From Thermodesulfovibrionales bacterium (GTDB taxonomy: Bacteria; Nitrospirota; Thermodesulfovibrionia; Thermodesulfovibrionales; SM23-35), in assembly GCA_031082155.1 (NCBI GenBank), contig JAVHLL010000027.1, positions 5,734 through 39,301 on the forward strand: a stretch of DNA of 33,568 bases, written 5' to 3'. Shown here one piece after another: positions 1 to 7,410 of the stretch; within the stretch, counting starts at the first letter, position 1; the number at the start of each line of letters is the position of its first letter. The notes beneath the pieces were generated by a model. It had not been told where the DNA came from, did not search any database, and was given only the letters and a program-made list of their open reading frames with translations. The position numbers and the translations under genes are program-made.

Positions 1-106
1 TTTATCGCAAGATTATCTTAACCTTACCTTGAGCTTCACAACTCATATTATCCCATAATTTTATTATGAATTACAATAACATATCCGATAAATCTGTCTG
101 GTATGA

Positions 107-150
107 TTCCCGGTCCGGGAAATAAACACTGGAAAAGAGAGAGACTCTCT
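107..150. promoter_or_regulatory. two dyads upstream of fabG
   Basis: The 181-bp stretch before fabG holds two perfect inverted repeats. TTCCCGG-T-CCGGGAA lies at 107-121 and AGAGAG-aga-CTCTCT at 136-150. The first has a 1-base centre and looks more like a protein-binding operator than a hairpin. The second could form a small RNA hairpin 21 bases before the fabG ribosome-binding site (GAGGTGA, 171-177). No convincing -35/-10 pair was found, and neither dyad matches a fatty-acid regulator site I know. Confidence 0.3.
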
Positions 151-181
151 GTTAAAATTAAAGCCAATTTGAGGTGAACGG

Positions 182-922
182 ATGGATTTTAAGGAACAGG
201 TTGCGGTTATCACCGGAGGGACGCGCGGCATCGGAAAGGCCATTGCCGAGACTTTGGCAGGGAAGGGCGTAAATCTCGCTGTTGCAAGCAGAAGTGAACA
301 GGACGCACACGAGGTGGCTTCTGCCCTTTCCGATCGAGGAGTCAAGGTGCTTGGGATGAAACTCGATGTCTCGAGAGCGGAAGAGGTCGAGAGAGTCTTT
401 GAAGAAATTCGGAAGGAGCTCGGCAGGATAGATATTCTGGTGAATAATGCCGGCATCACAAAAGACGGACTCCTGATGCGCATGAGCGAAGAGGCATGGG
501 ATTCCGTAATGGATATTAACCTGAAGGGAGCTTTCCTCTGTACGAAGGAGGCGATTAAGGACATGGCCAGGCAGCGGTACGGGAGGATTGTCAACATCAC
601 CTCGGTTGCCGGTTTCATGGGAAATCCCGGACAGGCGAATTACAGTGCATCCAAGGCCGGTATCGTTGGGTTTACCAAAACAGTTGCAAGAGAATATGCA
701 GGCAGGGGGGTCACAGCGAATGCGGTAGCCCCCGGGTTTATAGAGACTGCCATGACTGATGTCCTTTCTGAAAAGATCAGGGAGGAGATGAAAAAGCTTA
801 TTCCTCTGGGGAGGTTCGGTTCAGTCGGGGACATTGCCCATGCGGTTCTCTTTCTCGCTGCACCTGATTCAGGATATATAACCGGACAGGTAATCCATGT
901 GAACGGCGGGATGTATATGTGA
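182..922 (+). CDS. fabG: 3-oxoacyl-[acyl-carrier-protein] reductase FabG
   Basis: This NADPH-dependent short-chain dehydrogenase reduces 3-oxoacyl-ACP in each cycle of cytosolic type II fatty-acid synthesis. The 246-residue length is normal for the family. The Rossmann motif TGGTRGIG is at residues 11-18 and NNAG at 88-91. The catalytic triad is S141, Y154 and K158 in YSASK, matching E. coli FabG with a shift of three. The C-terminal VNGG is also typical. The start is the ATG at 182, preceded by GAGGTGA with four bases between. It is followed by acpP and fabF, so the substrate carrier and condensing enzyme lie just downstream. Other SDR enzymes share these motifs, but the context makes FabG nearly certain. 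Confidence 0.96.
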   Translation: MDFKEQVAVITGGTRGIGKAIAETLAGKGVNLAVASRSEQDAHEVASALSDRGVKVLGMKLDVSRAEEVERVFEEIRKELGRIDILVNNAGITKDGLLMRMSEEAWDSVMDINLKGAFLCTKEAIKDMARQRYGRIVNITSVAGFMGNPGQANYSASKAGIVGFTKTVAREYAGRGVTANAVAPGFIETAMTDVLSEKIREEMKKLIPLGRFGSVGDIAHAVLFLAAPDSGYITGQVIHVNGGMYM

Positions 923-970
923 CAAAACTATCAGCGCCGGTATTCGTGTTTCCTGCATTTCATATCGAGT

Positions 971-1005
971 AACTGGCAACTATGAACCATGAACTAAGAA
1001 CTATT
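971..1005. repeat. heptanucleotide tandem repeat (AACTNNG-type, 5 units) before acpP
   Basis: Five consecutive 7-bp units begin with AAC at 971, 978, 985, 992 and 999: aactggc, aactatg, aaccatg, aactaag, aactatt. The period is exact although the units have diverged. The array ends a few bases before the acpP ribosome-binding site and lies in the 97-bp fabG-acpP spacer, so it is probably transcribed. It resembles the heptamer arrays at 19594-19667, 20867-20894 and 22983-23010. Confidence 0.6.
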
Positions 1006-1019
1006 ATGGAGGTGTGTAA

Positions 1020-1253
1020 ATGATCGAAGAAAAAGTGAAAGAAATAATAGCAAAACAGCTCGGAGTGAGCGCTGCAGAGGTTGTCCCCGATGCATCGTTC
1101 GTTGAAGACCTCGGCGCTGATTCACTGGATACGGTCGAACTTGTCATGGCGTTTGAAGAAGCTTTCGGAATCGAGATACCTGATGAAGATGCGGAGAAGA
1201 TTGCCAAAGTCCAGGACGCTATCGAATATATCAATAAAAAGAAAACTGCCTAG
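1020..1253 (+). CDS. acpP: acyl carrier protein AcpP
   Basis: This is the small acidic acyl carrier that holds growing acyl chains on a phosphopantetheine arm. It has 77 residues, the standard size. The prosthetic-group site is S35 in the motif GADSLD, followed by the characteristic helix II sequence [13 protein letters not shown] and an acidic IPDEDAEKI segment. The ATG start follows a strong GGAGGTG ribosome-binding site at the end of the heptamer repeat. It lies between fabG and fabF, the conserved fatty-acid gene order. Confidence 0.97.
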   Translation: MIEEKVKEIIAKQLGVSAAEVVPDASFVEDLGADSLDTVELVMAFEEAFGIEIPDEDAEKIAKVQDAIEYINKKKTA

Positions 1254-1271
1254 CGGGACAAGAATACCCTA

Positions 1272-2516
1272 ATGGAAAAAAAGAAGGTTGTCGTTACCGG
1301 GCTGGGACTCATTACCCCACTCGGTATCGGTTTACAAGCAAGCTGGGACGGCATTGTCGGGGGAAGGTCAGGTATTGTCAGAATTACCCAGTTTGATACG
1401 TCAGGATTCCCTACCCGGATCGCCGGCGAGGTCAAAAGCTTCAATGCCGAGGACTATATCGAGCTCAAAGAGATTAAAAAGATGGACCGGTTTATCCACT
1501 TTGCGCTTGCTGCGGCAGGTATGGCCCTTGATGACGCCGGCCTGAAAATCACGGAGGAAACGGCAGAGAGAACAGGGGTAATCGTTGGTTCGGGCATAGG
1601 CGGACTCCATGCGATTGAGCACTATCATTCCGTATTGCTTGAGAAAGGGCCAAAAAGGATAACCCCATTTTTTATTCCAATGCTTATAGTGAACCTTGCA
1701 TCAGGACAGATATCGATGAAGTTTGGGGCAAAAGGGCCAAACTCAGCGGTTGCGACTGCATGCGCTACCGGCAGCCACGCAATCGGCGATGCCTTCAAGA
1801 TTATTCAGAGAGGCGATGCTGATATAATGATCGCCGGGGGAACAGAGGCAGTCATCACCCCTCTCGGCATCGGAGGGTTTAACGCAATGAAGGCGCTTTC
1901 CACAAGGAACGAAGAGCCTGAGAAGGCGAGCAGGCCTTTTGACAGAGACCGAGACGGATTTATCATGGGAGAAGGGTCGGGGATACTCATACTTGAAAGT
2001 ATTGAGAGCGCTTTGAACAGAGGGGCTAAAATTTATGCAGAACTCGTGGGATACGGCATGACCGCAGATGCATATCATATTACGTCTCCGTCCCCTCATG
2101 GCGAAGGAGCCGCACGATGCATGGCTATGGCTTTGCGGGATGGAAATGTGCAGCCATCAGAGGTGAGTTACATCAACGCCCATGGGACCTCAACGAAACA
2201 TGGCGACGAACTTGAGACGCAGGCCATTAAAACGGTATTTCAAGAGGATGCATACAGAATCCCTGTTAGTTCAACGAAGTCCATGACAGGACATCTCCTT
2301 GGCGCAGCCGGTGGTGTTGAGGCTATTTTTACAGCCCTTAGCATTTACCATGACCTGATTCCTCCAACGATCAATCTTGATAATCCCGATCCCGAATGTG
2401 ATCTCGACTATGTTCCTCATCTCGCGAGAAGATCCGATGTCCGGTATGCCTTGACCAATTCGTTCGGATTCGGTGGAACAAACGCCTGTCTCCTGTTCGA
2501 AAAATTTGAAAGCTAG
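1272..2516 (+). CDS. fabF: beta-ketoacyl-ACP synthase II FabF
   Basis: This condensing enzyme elongates acyl-ACP with malonyl-ACP. It has 414 residues, the usual KAS II length. The thiolase-fold catalytic triad is visible: C164 in TACATGSHA, a histidine near 304 in NAHGTSTKHGD and a histidine near 341 in KSMTGHLLGAAG. The C-terminal NSFGFGGTNA loop is also present. The start ATG lies 18 bp after the acpP stop with only a weak purine stretch before it, so translation may be coupled to acpP. KAS I (FabB) is the alternative, but position and length favour FabF. Confidence 0.95.
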   Translation: MEKKKVVVTGLGLITPLGIGLQASWDGIVGGRSGIVRITQFDTSGFPTRIAGEVKSFNAEDYIELKEIKKMDRFIHFALAAAGMALDDAGLKITEETAERTGVIVGSGIGGLHAIEHYHSVLLEKGPKRITPFFIPMLIVNLASGQISMKFGAKGPNSAVATACATGSHAIGDAFKIIQRGDADIMIAGGTEAVITPLGIGGFNAMKALSTRNEEPEKASRPFDRDRDGFIMGEGSGILILESIESALNRGAKIYAELVGYGMTADAYHITSPSPHGEGAARCMAMALRDGNVQPSEVSYINAHGTSTKHGDELETQAIKTVFQEDAYRIPVSSTKSMTGHLLGAAGGVEAIFTALSIYHDLIPPTINLDNPDPECDLDYVPHLARRSDVRYALTNSFGFGGTNACLLFEKFES

Positions 2517-2531
2517 CCCGTTTTTTTCACA

Positions 2532-3227
2532 ATGCAGAATAATGAATTTATCGCATTAGAACAGTCTCTCGGATATTCTTTCCGGGACAGACAGCTTCTT
2601 ATAGAAGCATTGACACACCGGTCTTTTTATCACGAGCATCCCGATCAGGCATATGCGTACAATGAAAGGCTTGAATTCCTCGGTGATTCAGTCCTCGGGT
2701 TTGTAATCGTTGAGTATCTCTATTCTCTGGAAAGCAAGCTTCCGGAATCGGTAATGGCCAAGACAAAGTCCTATATCGTCAAGGAGGCGGTGCTCTCCGA
2801 TCTGGCTTCACGCATATCGCTTGGCAAGTACCTCCGTCTCGGGAAAGGAGAAGATACGACAGGGGGAAGAACAAAAAGGTCCCTGCTCGCAGACGCTATC
2901 GAAGCTATATTGGGTGCGCTTTACCTAGATGGCGGATTAGGGGAGGCACGAAGCCTAATCCTAAGATTTTTGAAAGAAAAAATTGATTCCATCATCAGTT
3001 CCGGTGAATTTCACGATTTCAAAACAGAGTTGCAGGAAAAGACCCAGATGCTCTTCGGTTCGATACCGACCTACAAAATCATCAAGCAGGAAGGGGAAGA
3101 ACACAAGAAAATATTTACCATAGAAGTGCATATAGCCGGGGAACAATACGGGACAGGTATCGGCAAAAGCAAGAAAGAAGCAGAAATCTCCGCCGCGAAA
3201 GAAGCTCTCAAAAAACTCTCACTGTAA
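2532..3227 (+). CDS. rnc: ribonuclease III
   Basis: This double-strand-specific endonuclease matures rRNA and other structured RNAs. It has 231 residues. The N-terminal RNase III domain carries the signature ERLEFLGDS near residues 45-53. A downstream acidic segment, LLADAIEAILGALYLDGG, supplies the other metal ligands. A C-terminal dsRNA-binding domain spans about residues 162-229 and ends in KSKKEAEISAAKEALKKL. The ATG has no clear ribosome-binding site and lies 15 bp after the fabF stop, which suggests translational coupling. fabF-rnc linkage is common in bacteria. Confidence 0.96.
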   Translation: MQNNEFIALEQSLGYSFRDRQLLIEALTHRSFYHEHPDQAYAYNERLEFLGDSVLGFVIVEYLYSLESKLPESVMAKTKSYIVKEAVLSDLASRISLGKYLRLGKGEDTTGGRTKRSLLADAIEAILGALYLDGGLGEARSLILRFLKEKIDSIISSGEFHDFKTELQEKTQMLFGSIPTYKIIKQEGEEHKKIFTIEVHIAGEQYGTGIGKSKKEAEISAAKEALKKLSL

Positions 3228-3243
3228 TCGTTTGTCAGTACGT

Positions 3244-3311
3244 TTGACGATCCAACACTTTTTTGGTAACGTTTCATTTATGAGGCCTGTCTCTGCAGGG
3301 AACAAGACAGG
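3244..3311 (+). promoter_or_regulatory. candidate promoter and 7-bp dyad before the YHS gene
   Basis: A TTGACG box (3244-3249) is followed after 17 bases by TAACGT (3267-3272). The -35 fits well and the -10 is poor. Just downstream, CCTGTCT (3286-3292) and AGACAGG (3305-3311) form a perfect inverted repeat with a 12-base loop. This could be an operator or a leader hairpin controlling the metal-island genes that follow. It is sequence-only evidence and the -10 match is weak. Confidence 0.3.
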
Positions 3312-3351
3312 ATCACACAATGCTGGAATAAGACCAAAGGAGGTGAATCTC

Positions 3352-3507
3352 GTGGCAAAAGATCCGGTTTGCAACATGGACGTTGATGAAAAAAAGGCTG
3401 CCGCAACGAGTGTGTATAAAGGAGAAACATATTATTTTTGCGCGAAAATCTGCAAAGAGAAATTTGAAAAGGAGCCGGAGAAGTATAGAAAGCAAGAAGA
3501 AGGTTAA
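3352..3507 (+). CDS. YHS-domain mini-protein (metal binding)
   Basis: This 51-residue protein is essentially one YHS domain. It has DPVCNMDV near the start, then the core YYFCAKICKEKFEKEPEKY, with the three cysteines arranged as in metal-binding YHS domains. The GTG at 3352 is chosen because AAAGGAGGTGA ends six bases before it; a longer reading to 3232 lacks such a site. It is a stand-alone version of the two YHS domains at the N-terminus of the Cu(+) ATPase encoded at 8503, with nearly the same core. A role as copper-binding carrier or sensor partner is inference. No signal peptide is visible, so it is probably cytosolic. Confidence 0.85.
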   Translation: MAKDPVCNMDVDEKKAAATSVYKGETYYFCAKICKEKFEKEPEKYRKQEEG

Positions 3508-3542
3508 CACGGGCAGGCCCTGCCAAGTCCAACGCAGGAATA

Positions 3543-3722
3543 TTGTTTCACAATGTGTATGCTGAACCGGTAAAGGAAAAGACACTGACCGCTACGTTTA
3601 GTAGGGTAGATTCAGGAACAGGAGAACCATTTATCGCCTGCCATAACCTCTCTCACATGGAGGCAGGGATGGCGAACCTTGTGAAAATGTTGCTACCACA
3701 ATTATGGAAAGGCAACAGATAA
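3543..3722 (+). CDS. small ORF, unknown (59 aa)
   Basis: An open frame runs from TTG 3543 (AGGA four bases upstream) or GTG 3555 to TAA 3720-3722. The product contains PFIACHNLSHMEAGMANLVK, with one Cys and two His near Met residues. It lies between the YHS gene and the SHOCT gene on the same strand, and its stop overlaps the AAAGGAGG ribosome-binding site of the next gene. I do not recognise the family. The protein-like composition and tight fit make it plausible, but the start is weak and it may be non-coding. Confidence 0.3.
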   Translation: MFHNVYAEPVKEKTLTATFSRVDSGTGEPFIACHNLSHMEAGMANLVKMLLPQLWKGNR

Positions 3723-3739
3723 AGGAGGCAATATAAAAT

Positions 3740-4048
3740 ATGTACGCGGCAATTTTTCAGGACAGCATTTCAGTTCAGTGGGGCGGCTACGGCCAGGGTA
3801 TGAGCCCGGGCATGATGAACTGGGGATATGGCATGGGCTGGTTCATGGGAATCGTGAATATAATTTTCTGGGTGGCTGTTATCGTCGGCGTTATTTACCT
3901 CATCAAGTGGCTCGCCGCTTCATCCCGGCAGGGAGGGAACCAGGCGAAGACAGAGGATTCAGCAATGGAAATACTCAGGAAACGGTATGCGACAGGTGAA
4001 ATAAGCAAAGAGGAGTTTGAGGAAAAGAAAAGGGACCTGGAAAAATAA
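3740..4048 (+). CDS. SHOCT-domain membrane protein
   Basis: This 102-residue protein has a Gly/Met/Trp-rich N-terminal part with several GM/GMG motifs. One transmembrane segment follows (about residues 33-56, MGIVNIIFWVAVIVGVIYLI). The C-terminal SHOCT motif (EILRKRYATGEISKEEFEEKKRDLE) occupies about residues 75-100. SHOCT is a short oligomerisation-type C-terminal helix pair found on many membrane proteins. The AAAGGAGG site lies 11 bases before the ATG. The GMSPGMM segment matches the Met-rich theme of neighbouring genes, so a metal-stress role is reasonable but inferred. Confidence 0.8.
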   Translation: MYAAIFQDSISVQWGGYGQGMSPGMMNWGYGMGWFMGIVNIIFWVAVIVGVIYLIKWLAASSRQGGNQAKTEDSAMEILRKRYATGEISKEEFEEKKRDLEK

Positions 4049-4107
4049 CGGCAGCCCATAGAAAAACAGACTGCCGATACAATTGTCGGGGCTTCGTAAA
4101 AAGATCG

Positions 4108-5265
4108 TTAGAAAGCAGCTACTATTTGAATGGTAAATCTGTTATCCCGCATAACATCATCCGGTTTGTCTGTCTGTGTCCAGTATTCTACAAAACCTTT
4201 TATATTCTCCGTGAAATAATATCCCACGTTCAGAGTCAACTCTTTATATTTATCGTTTCCGTCATTTTCCTCATAGCTGTCAAACCGAATAAGAGGAACT
4301 ATAAGGGGTCGTGTGTCTTTTTTCCAGACATAAAATGCCTGGGTATACCATGCATTATTGTCCTCACTCCCCGATGTCTCCCGGTCGTCCTTTGCATGAA
4401 GATATGCGCCAGTTAATCTAACATTGGAATAATCTACCTGAAGATCGAACCCATACCGGCTGAAATCCCTCTCTATATCGTCTTCATCCCACTTGCCAGA
4501 GATACCAAATGTACCTAAGGTTAATTCAGGGATGACATCCACTGCAAGCCGACCATGAAAATTATTTGCATTCTTCCCCTCAGCATCATCGGCAACACCA
4601 CTAAAACCAACACTATAGAATAATTTTTCGAGTGACCTGCCGTATAATGCAATAGTCTGACGGGCAGCACTGAGGGTTCCTTCGTTATCAGCTCCGCCGA
4701 ATGGATTGTCGATAACCGAATAGGCGCCTCTTGTCAATTTTCTTTTTTCTGACAATGTATCATAAGGGTCCGCCCATAATACCGGCGAGTAAGACAATTG
4801 GATGTTAAATGCTTTCATCGGATGATATCCAAGAACACCGATGCTGATTTCAGGCTCAAAATCATTCTCATCCTCTGCTTCTATCTCAAGGAAACCCGAC
4901 ACATTCTTATACAACAGCCCCGCTACCATTAGCTCCACTTCATGTAATGCTCTTACTTTCCTGACATCGCTCTTTTTCTCATCATATGGTCGGGATACGA
5001 TAACCGCAGTAAGGGGGATATGTCTGTCCCATTGCAGGAAATCGGAAATTACCTCAGTTTGTTCATTGCCGGGGAACTTATAGCCATTTTCCTTAAAAGT
5101 CCTCCCCACCTGATTCAACTGGGGCCATGCCAAGTGACAACTACCACAGTTCATCTGATACTTTCTTGCAAAGGCCGGGATCGCATTTGAATCTTCCGGA
5201 ATCAAAGATACGCAGAGAAATACCATAGCAGCTATTAATATCGTTATTACGGAAAAACGTCTCAT
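4108..5265 (-). CDS. secreted c-type cytochrome with porin-like barrel
   Basis: The 385-residue protein starts with a signal peptide (MRRFSVITILIAAMVFLCVS... cleaved near SNA). A single heme-c motif CGSCH follows at residues 40-44, in the context YQMNCGSCHLAWPQLN. The remaining ~330 residues alternate polar and hydrophobic strands rich in Tyr, Asp and Asn and end in Phe (VAAF). That is the pattern of an outer-membrane beta-barrel. I choose ATG 5265 rather than GTG 5274, because that GTG lies within the ribosome-binding site GGAGGTGG. The gene is downstream of the membrane cytochrome at 5321 in the same direction. The product may place a heme at the inner mouth of an outer-membrane pore. The barrel assignment is inferred from pattern, not homology. 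Confidence 0.7.
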   Translation of the reverse strand: MRRFSVITILIAAMVFLCVSLIPEDSNAIPAFARKYQMNCGSCHLAWPQLNQVGRTFKENGYKFPGNEQTEVISDFLQWDRHIPLTAVIVSRPYDEKKSDVRKVRALHEVELMVAGLLYKNVSGFLEIEAEDENDFEPEISIGVLGYHPMKAFNIQLSYSPVLWADPYDTLSEKRKLTRGAYSVIDNPFGGADNEGTLSAARQTIALYGRSLEKLFYSVGFSGVADDAEGKNANNFHGRLAVDVIPELTLGTFGISGKWDEDDIERDFSRYGFDLQVDYSNVRLTGAYLHAKDDRETSGSEDNNAWYTQAFYVWKKDTRPLIVPLIRFDSYEENDGNDKYKELTLNVGYYFTENIKGFVEYWTQTDKPDDVMRDNRFTIQIVAAF

Positions 5266-5320
5266 AATGTCCACCTCCTTTTATCAGCTTGCTCCATCAA
5301 AGATGGATCCTTACTTCAGG

Positions 5321-5848
5321 CTACTTTGGTTGCATCAGGTTCAAACCTTGTTCAGAGGTTATGTATGCGTATAATTCTTTAGCCTGTTTATCCATTATTG
5401 TTCCTTGAGAAAATGGGGGCATAGGTGCGGTTGGATTGCGAATAAAGGCAAGAAAAGTCTGATAATCTGTTAATTTAGGGGAACCTTTTATTGGTTTAGC
5501 AGGGTTGACTATGTTACCACCATTTTGGTGACAAGCCCGACAATGAGCATTAAATATATCAGCTCCGGCGGATGGTAATGAAGACTGTTGTGATTCTTCA
5601 CCTTGAACTAATCCTGCCAAGTTGTATCCAATCTTATCTTCTCCCAGTAATCCTAATAGCCCGTGGGTCAATGCAAGAATTATTGAAACAGCAGCGAAGC
5701 TATGATGCCACTTAAAGTATAATCGACTACCTTTTTTCTTAAGAACAGCCACTAATGCAGTTGCACAAAAAAGAATGAAGGCAAGAAGACCTAAATATGT
5801 TATTAAGGAGACGCCAAGAATTTTATAATAGGCAATTTCCGTTAACAT
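5321..5848 (-). CDS. membrane-anchored c-type cytochrome
   Basis: The 175-residue protein has two N-terminal hydrophobic helices (about 13-35 and 47-68). A cytochrome c class I domain follows, with CRACH at 103-107 and a likely axial Met at 143 in APMPPF. Histidines H48, H49 and H62 lie in or near the second helix, which could hold a further heme b. The ATG follows an AGAGGAAC ribosome-binding site. The next gene downstream, 55 bp away, is the CxxCH barrel protein, so the two may pass electrons across the periplasm. Substrate and partner are unknown. Confidence 0.8.
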   Translation of the reverse strand: MLTEIAYYKILGVSLITYLGLLAFILFCATALVAVLKKKGSRLYFKWHHSFAAVSIILALTHGLLGLLGEDKIGYNLAGLVQGEESQQSSLPSAGADIFNAHCRACHQNGGNIVNPAKPIKGSPKLTDYQTFLAFIRNPTAPMPPFSQGTIMDKQAKELYAYITSEQGLNLMQPK

Positions 5849-6182
5849 TTTTGTTCCTCTACTTCTTTCCTGTTATGAATAGACATCTTATGAAAAACCA
5901 TCCCGTTTAATTCTTCTTTGAAACCAATATCATTATAGCAAACTTCGATGGTGAGGGCTTTTCGTGAAGAAACCTGCGGCAGAGACCGCTGGGTGTAATA
6001 ATTATGAAGAATATTCAAAAACTTTGCAGGGAGGTGATTTCCTATGTCACGCCAAATCGTTATCAGGGGGCAAAGAGGTGTGTTGTTCAGAAAGAATGCA
6101 ATGGTATGTAAAAAGTAGTGGGGTGAGGATACGCCGGTCATTGTCATAGGGCAGAATCTCCTGAGAGCACCTCCTACAAAGG
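5849..6182. other. gene-poor gap with two doubtful small ORFs
   Basis: I see no firm gene here. On the plus strand an ATG at 6044 follows a strong GGGAGGTGA by seven bases, but its frame encodes only 24 residues (stop 6116-6118). On the minus strand an ATG at 6147 opens a 101-residue frame to 5842, overlapping the start of the cytochrome gene by 7 bp; its sequence resembles no family I know. The stretch probably holds the leader and promoter of the cytochrome gene. Confidence 0.4.
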
Positions 6183-6527
6183 TCAAGTTCTTGAGGTTGC
6201 TTCTATCTCCTTTAGCTCTTTGGATAAAAAGTAGTTCAAAACTGTTCGTATGCCTACTATAGCTGCAAGTTGTCCAAGGTCTTCCCATGTTGGTGAGATA
6301 GCTGTTTTCAAAATATCGGCAGCTATTAAGAACTCAAGCGCCACTGACAATATATGTCCGAGATGTGTTCTACTTTCCGTCATTGCTTTATACTCTTGAC
6401 GGAAAAGAAATGTTTTTCTCATGTAGATTACCAAGGCTCCAAGCATACCGATAATAATAAAAACTACCGCGATAGCTTCTGCTACTATTGCGGTGTAATT
6501 TGCTATCAGCTTTACAATATCTTGCAT
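6183..6527 (-). CDS. DUF1622 family membrane protein
   Basis: The 114-residue integral membrane protein has a first helix at about 13-35 (AEAIAVVFIIIGMLGALVIYM). A conserved cytoplasmic segment FRQEYKAMTESRTHLGHILSVALEFLIAADIL follows, then a second hydrophobic region (about residues 60-75) and a third (about 88-100). This layout and the LGHILxxALEFLIAADIL block are typical of DUF1622. The function is unknown in the family. The start ATG has AAAGGAGGTG eight bases upstream. It lies among metal and redox genes, transcribed toward the cytochrome genes. Confidence 0.85.
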   Translation of the reverse strand: MQDIVKLIANYTAIVAEAIAVVFIIIGMLGALVIYMRKTFLFRQEYKAMTESRTHLGHILSVALEFLIAADILKTAISPTWEDLGQLAAIVGIRTVLNYFLSKELKEIEATSRT

Positions 6528-6596
6528 GAATAAGCACCTCCTTTTGCAAGTGATATACTCTTTGAAAAATTATCGTTTCATTCTTTCAATAGAAGA

Positions 6597-6800
6597 TTAT
6601 TTTGTTCGTTTCGTTGAAATACCCAATGGTTTATATAGCGGGCACCAACCTATTGCACTCGTCAGAAGCAGAATTATTGCAAAAGTCCCCAAAATAATAC
6701 CCCATGTGCCGGATATGTTCCCTGTAAGAATCAGTATCCCAAGAATGACAGCAATGATCGTTCGAATAATACGGTCGGCAATTCCCATGTTTTTCGTCAT
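6597..6800 (-). CDS. DUF2892 (YgaP-like) small membrane protein
   Basis: This 67-residue protein has two transmembrane segments in the DUF2892 pattern. The N-terminus MTKNMGIADRIIRTIIAVIL leads into helix one, and TGNISGTWGIILGTFAIILLLTSAIGWCPLYKPLGI contains helix two and the conserved GxCPLY turn. The family occurs alone or fused to rhodanese domains (YgaP) and accompanies sulfur or metal stress genes. Function is unknown. It lies 69 bp upstream of the DUF1622 gene in the same direction. Confidence 0.85.
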   Translation of the reverse strand: MTKNMGIADRIIRTIIAVILGILILTGNISGTWGIILGTFAIILLLTSAIGWCPLYKPLGISTKRTK

Positions 6801-6861
6801 ATAAAATTATCTCCCAGCATTATCATTTAGGCAAAATTCCTGCAGTCTGTATATTACGTTG

Positions 6862-6900
6862 AAAAAAAGAGAGAGGCAGCCGGATACCCTCCGGCTGCCT
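6862..6900 (-). terminator. Rho-independent terminator
   Basis: A perfect 11-bp stem pairs AGGCAGCCGGA (6874-6884) with TCCGGCTGCCT (6890-6900) around a 5-base loop. On the minus strand it is followed by TCTCTCTTTTTTTC. It lies just past the stop of the Spy-like gene at 6921 and therefore ends that transcript before DUF2892. Confidence 0.85.
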
Positions 6901-6920
6901 GATGCAAAAGACAATTTGCG

Positions 6921-7374
6921 CTACCAGCACCCCTGAGGAGCCTTTTCATGTATCTTTTCCTGGAGTTCACGGATGTCTTTTTCAAGTTTCGTAACAGTTT
7001 CAGGCGTGGTTTTGGGATTACGAATCATTTCAAAATATTCGTATCTCTTGGTATGCAACTCTTTCCTCATTCCGGCAGTATCGTCAAAGAATTTCTGGCA
7101 GGCTTCGTTCTGCTGAGAATAGCCCGGACCCATCATGGCCATAGCCGCCGCCCATCATGCCGCGTCCCATCATGCCTGGACCCATACCGTAACCACCGCC
7201 CATCATCCCCGGTCCCATCATGCCGTAGCCACCACCCTGTCCTAAATTTTGGCCGCAATAGGGACAGTAATTCCAACCTTGCCCGCCACCCATCATTCCC
7301 GGTCCCTGGGCATATGCAAGAACGGCGACGAGAAGCACTACTAAAAAACCTGTCAGGACAATAGCTCTTTTCAT
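6921..7374 (-). pseudogene. Gly/Met-rich Spy/ZraP-like periplasmic protein, frameshifted
   Basis: Two overlapping frames form one gene. The first starts at ATG 7374 (GGAGGTGAAC upstream) with a signal peptide (MKRAIVLTGFLVVLLVAVLAYA). A Gly/Met repeat region follows (GGGYGMMGPGMMGGGYG...) with a CPYCG motif. The second frame ends at 6921 and supplies a helical segment, NEACQKFFDDTAGMRKELHTKRYEYFEMIRNPKTT..., like the Spy/CpxP/ZraP chaperone fold. The frames meet near 7137, where GGCC replaces the GGC expected from the upstream repeat. Removing one C restores GYGMMGPGYSQQ. Either the gene is broken or the base is a sequencing error. Intact, it would be about 150 residues. The family is periplasmic and often zinc- or copper-responsive. 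Confidence 0.75.
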
Positions 7375-7410
7375 ACGTTCACCTCCTTTCATCCTGGTTG
7401 TTTTATTCAC

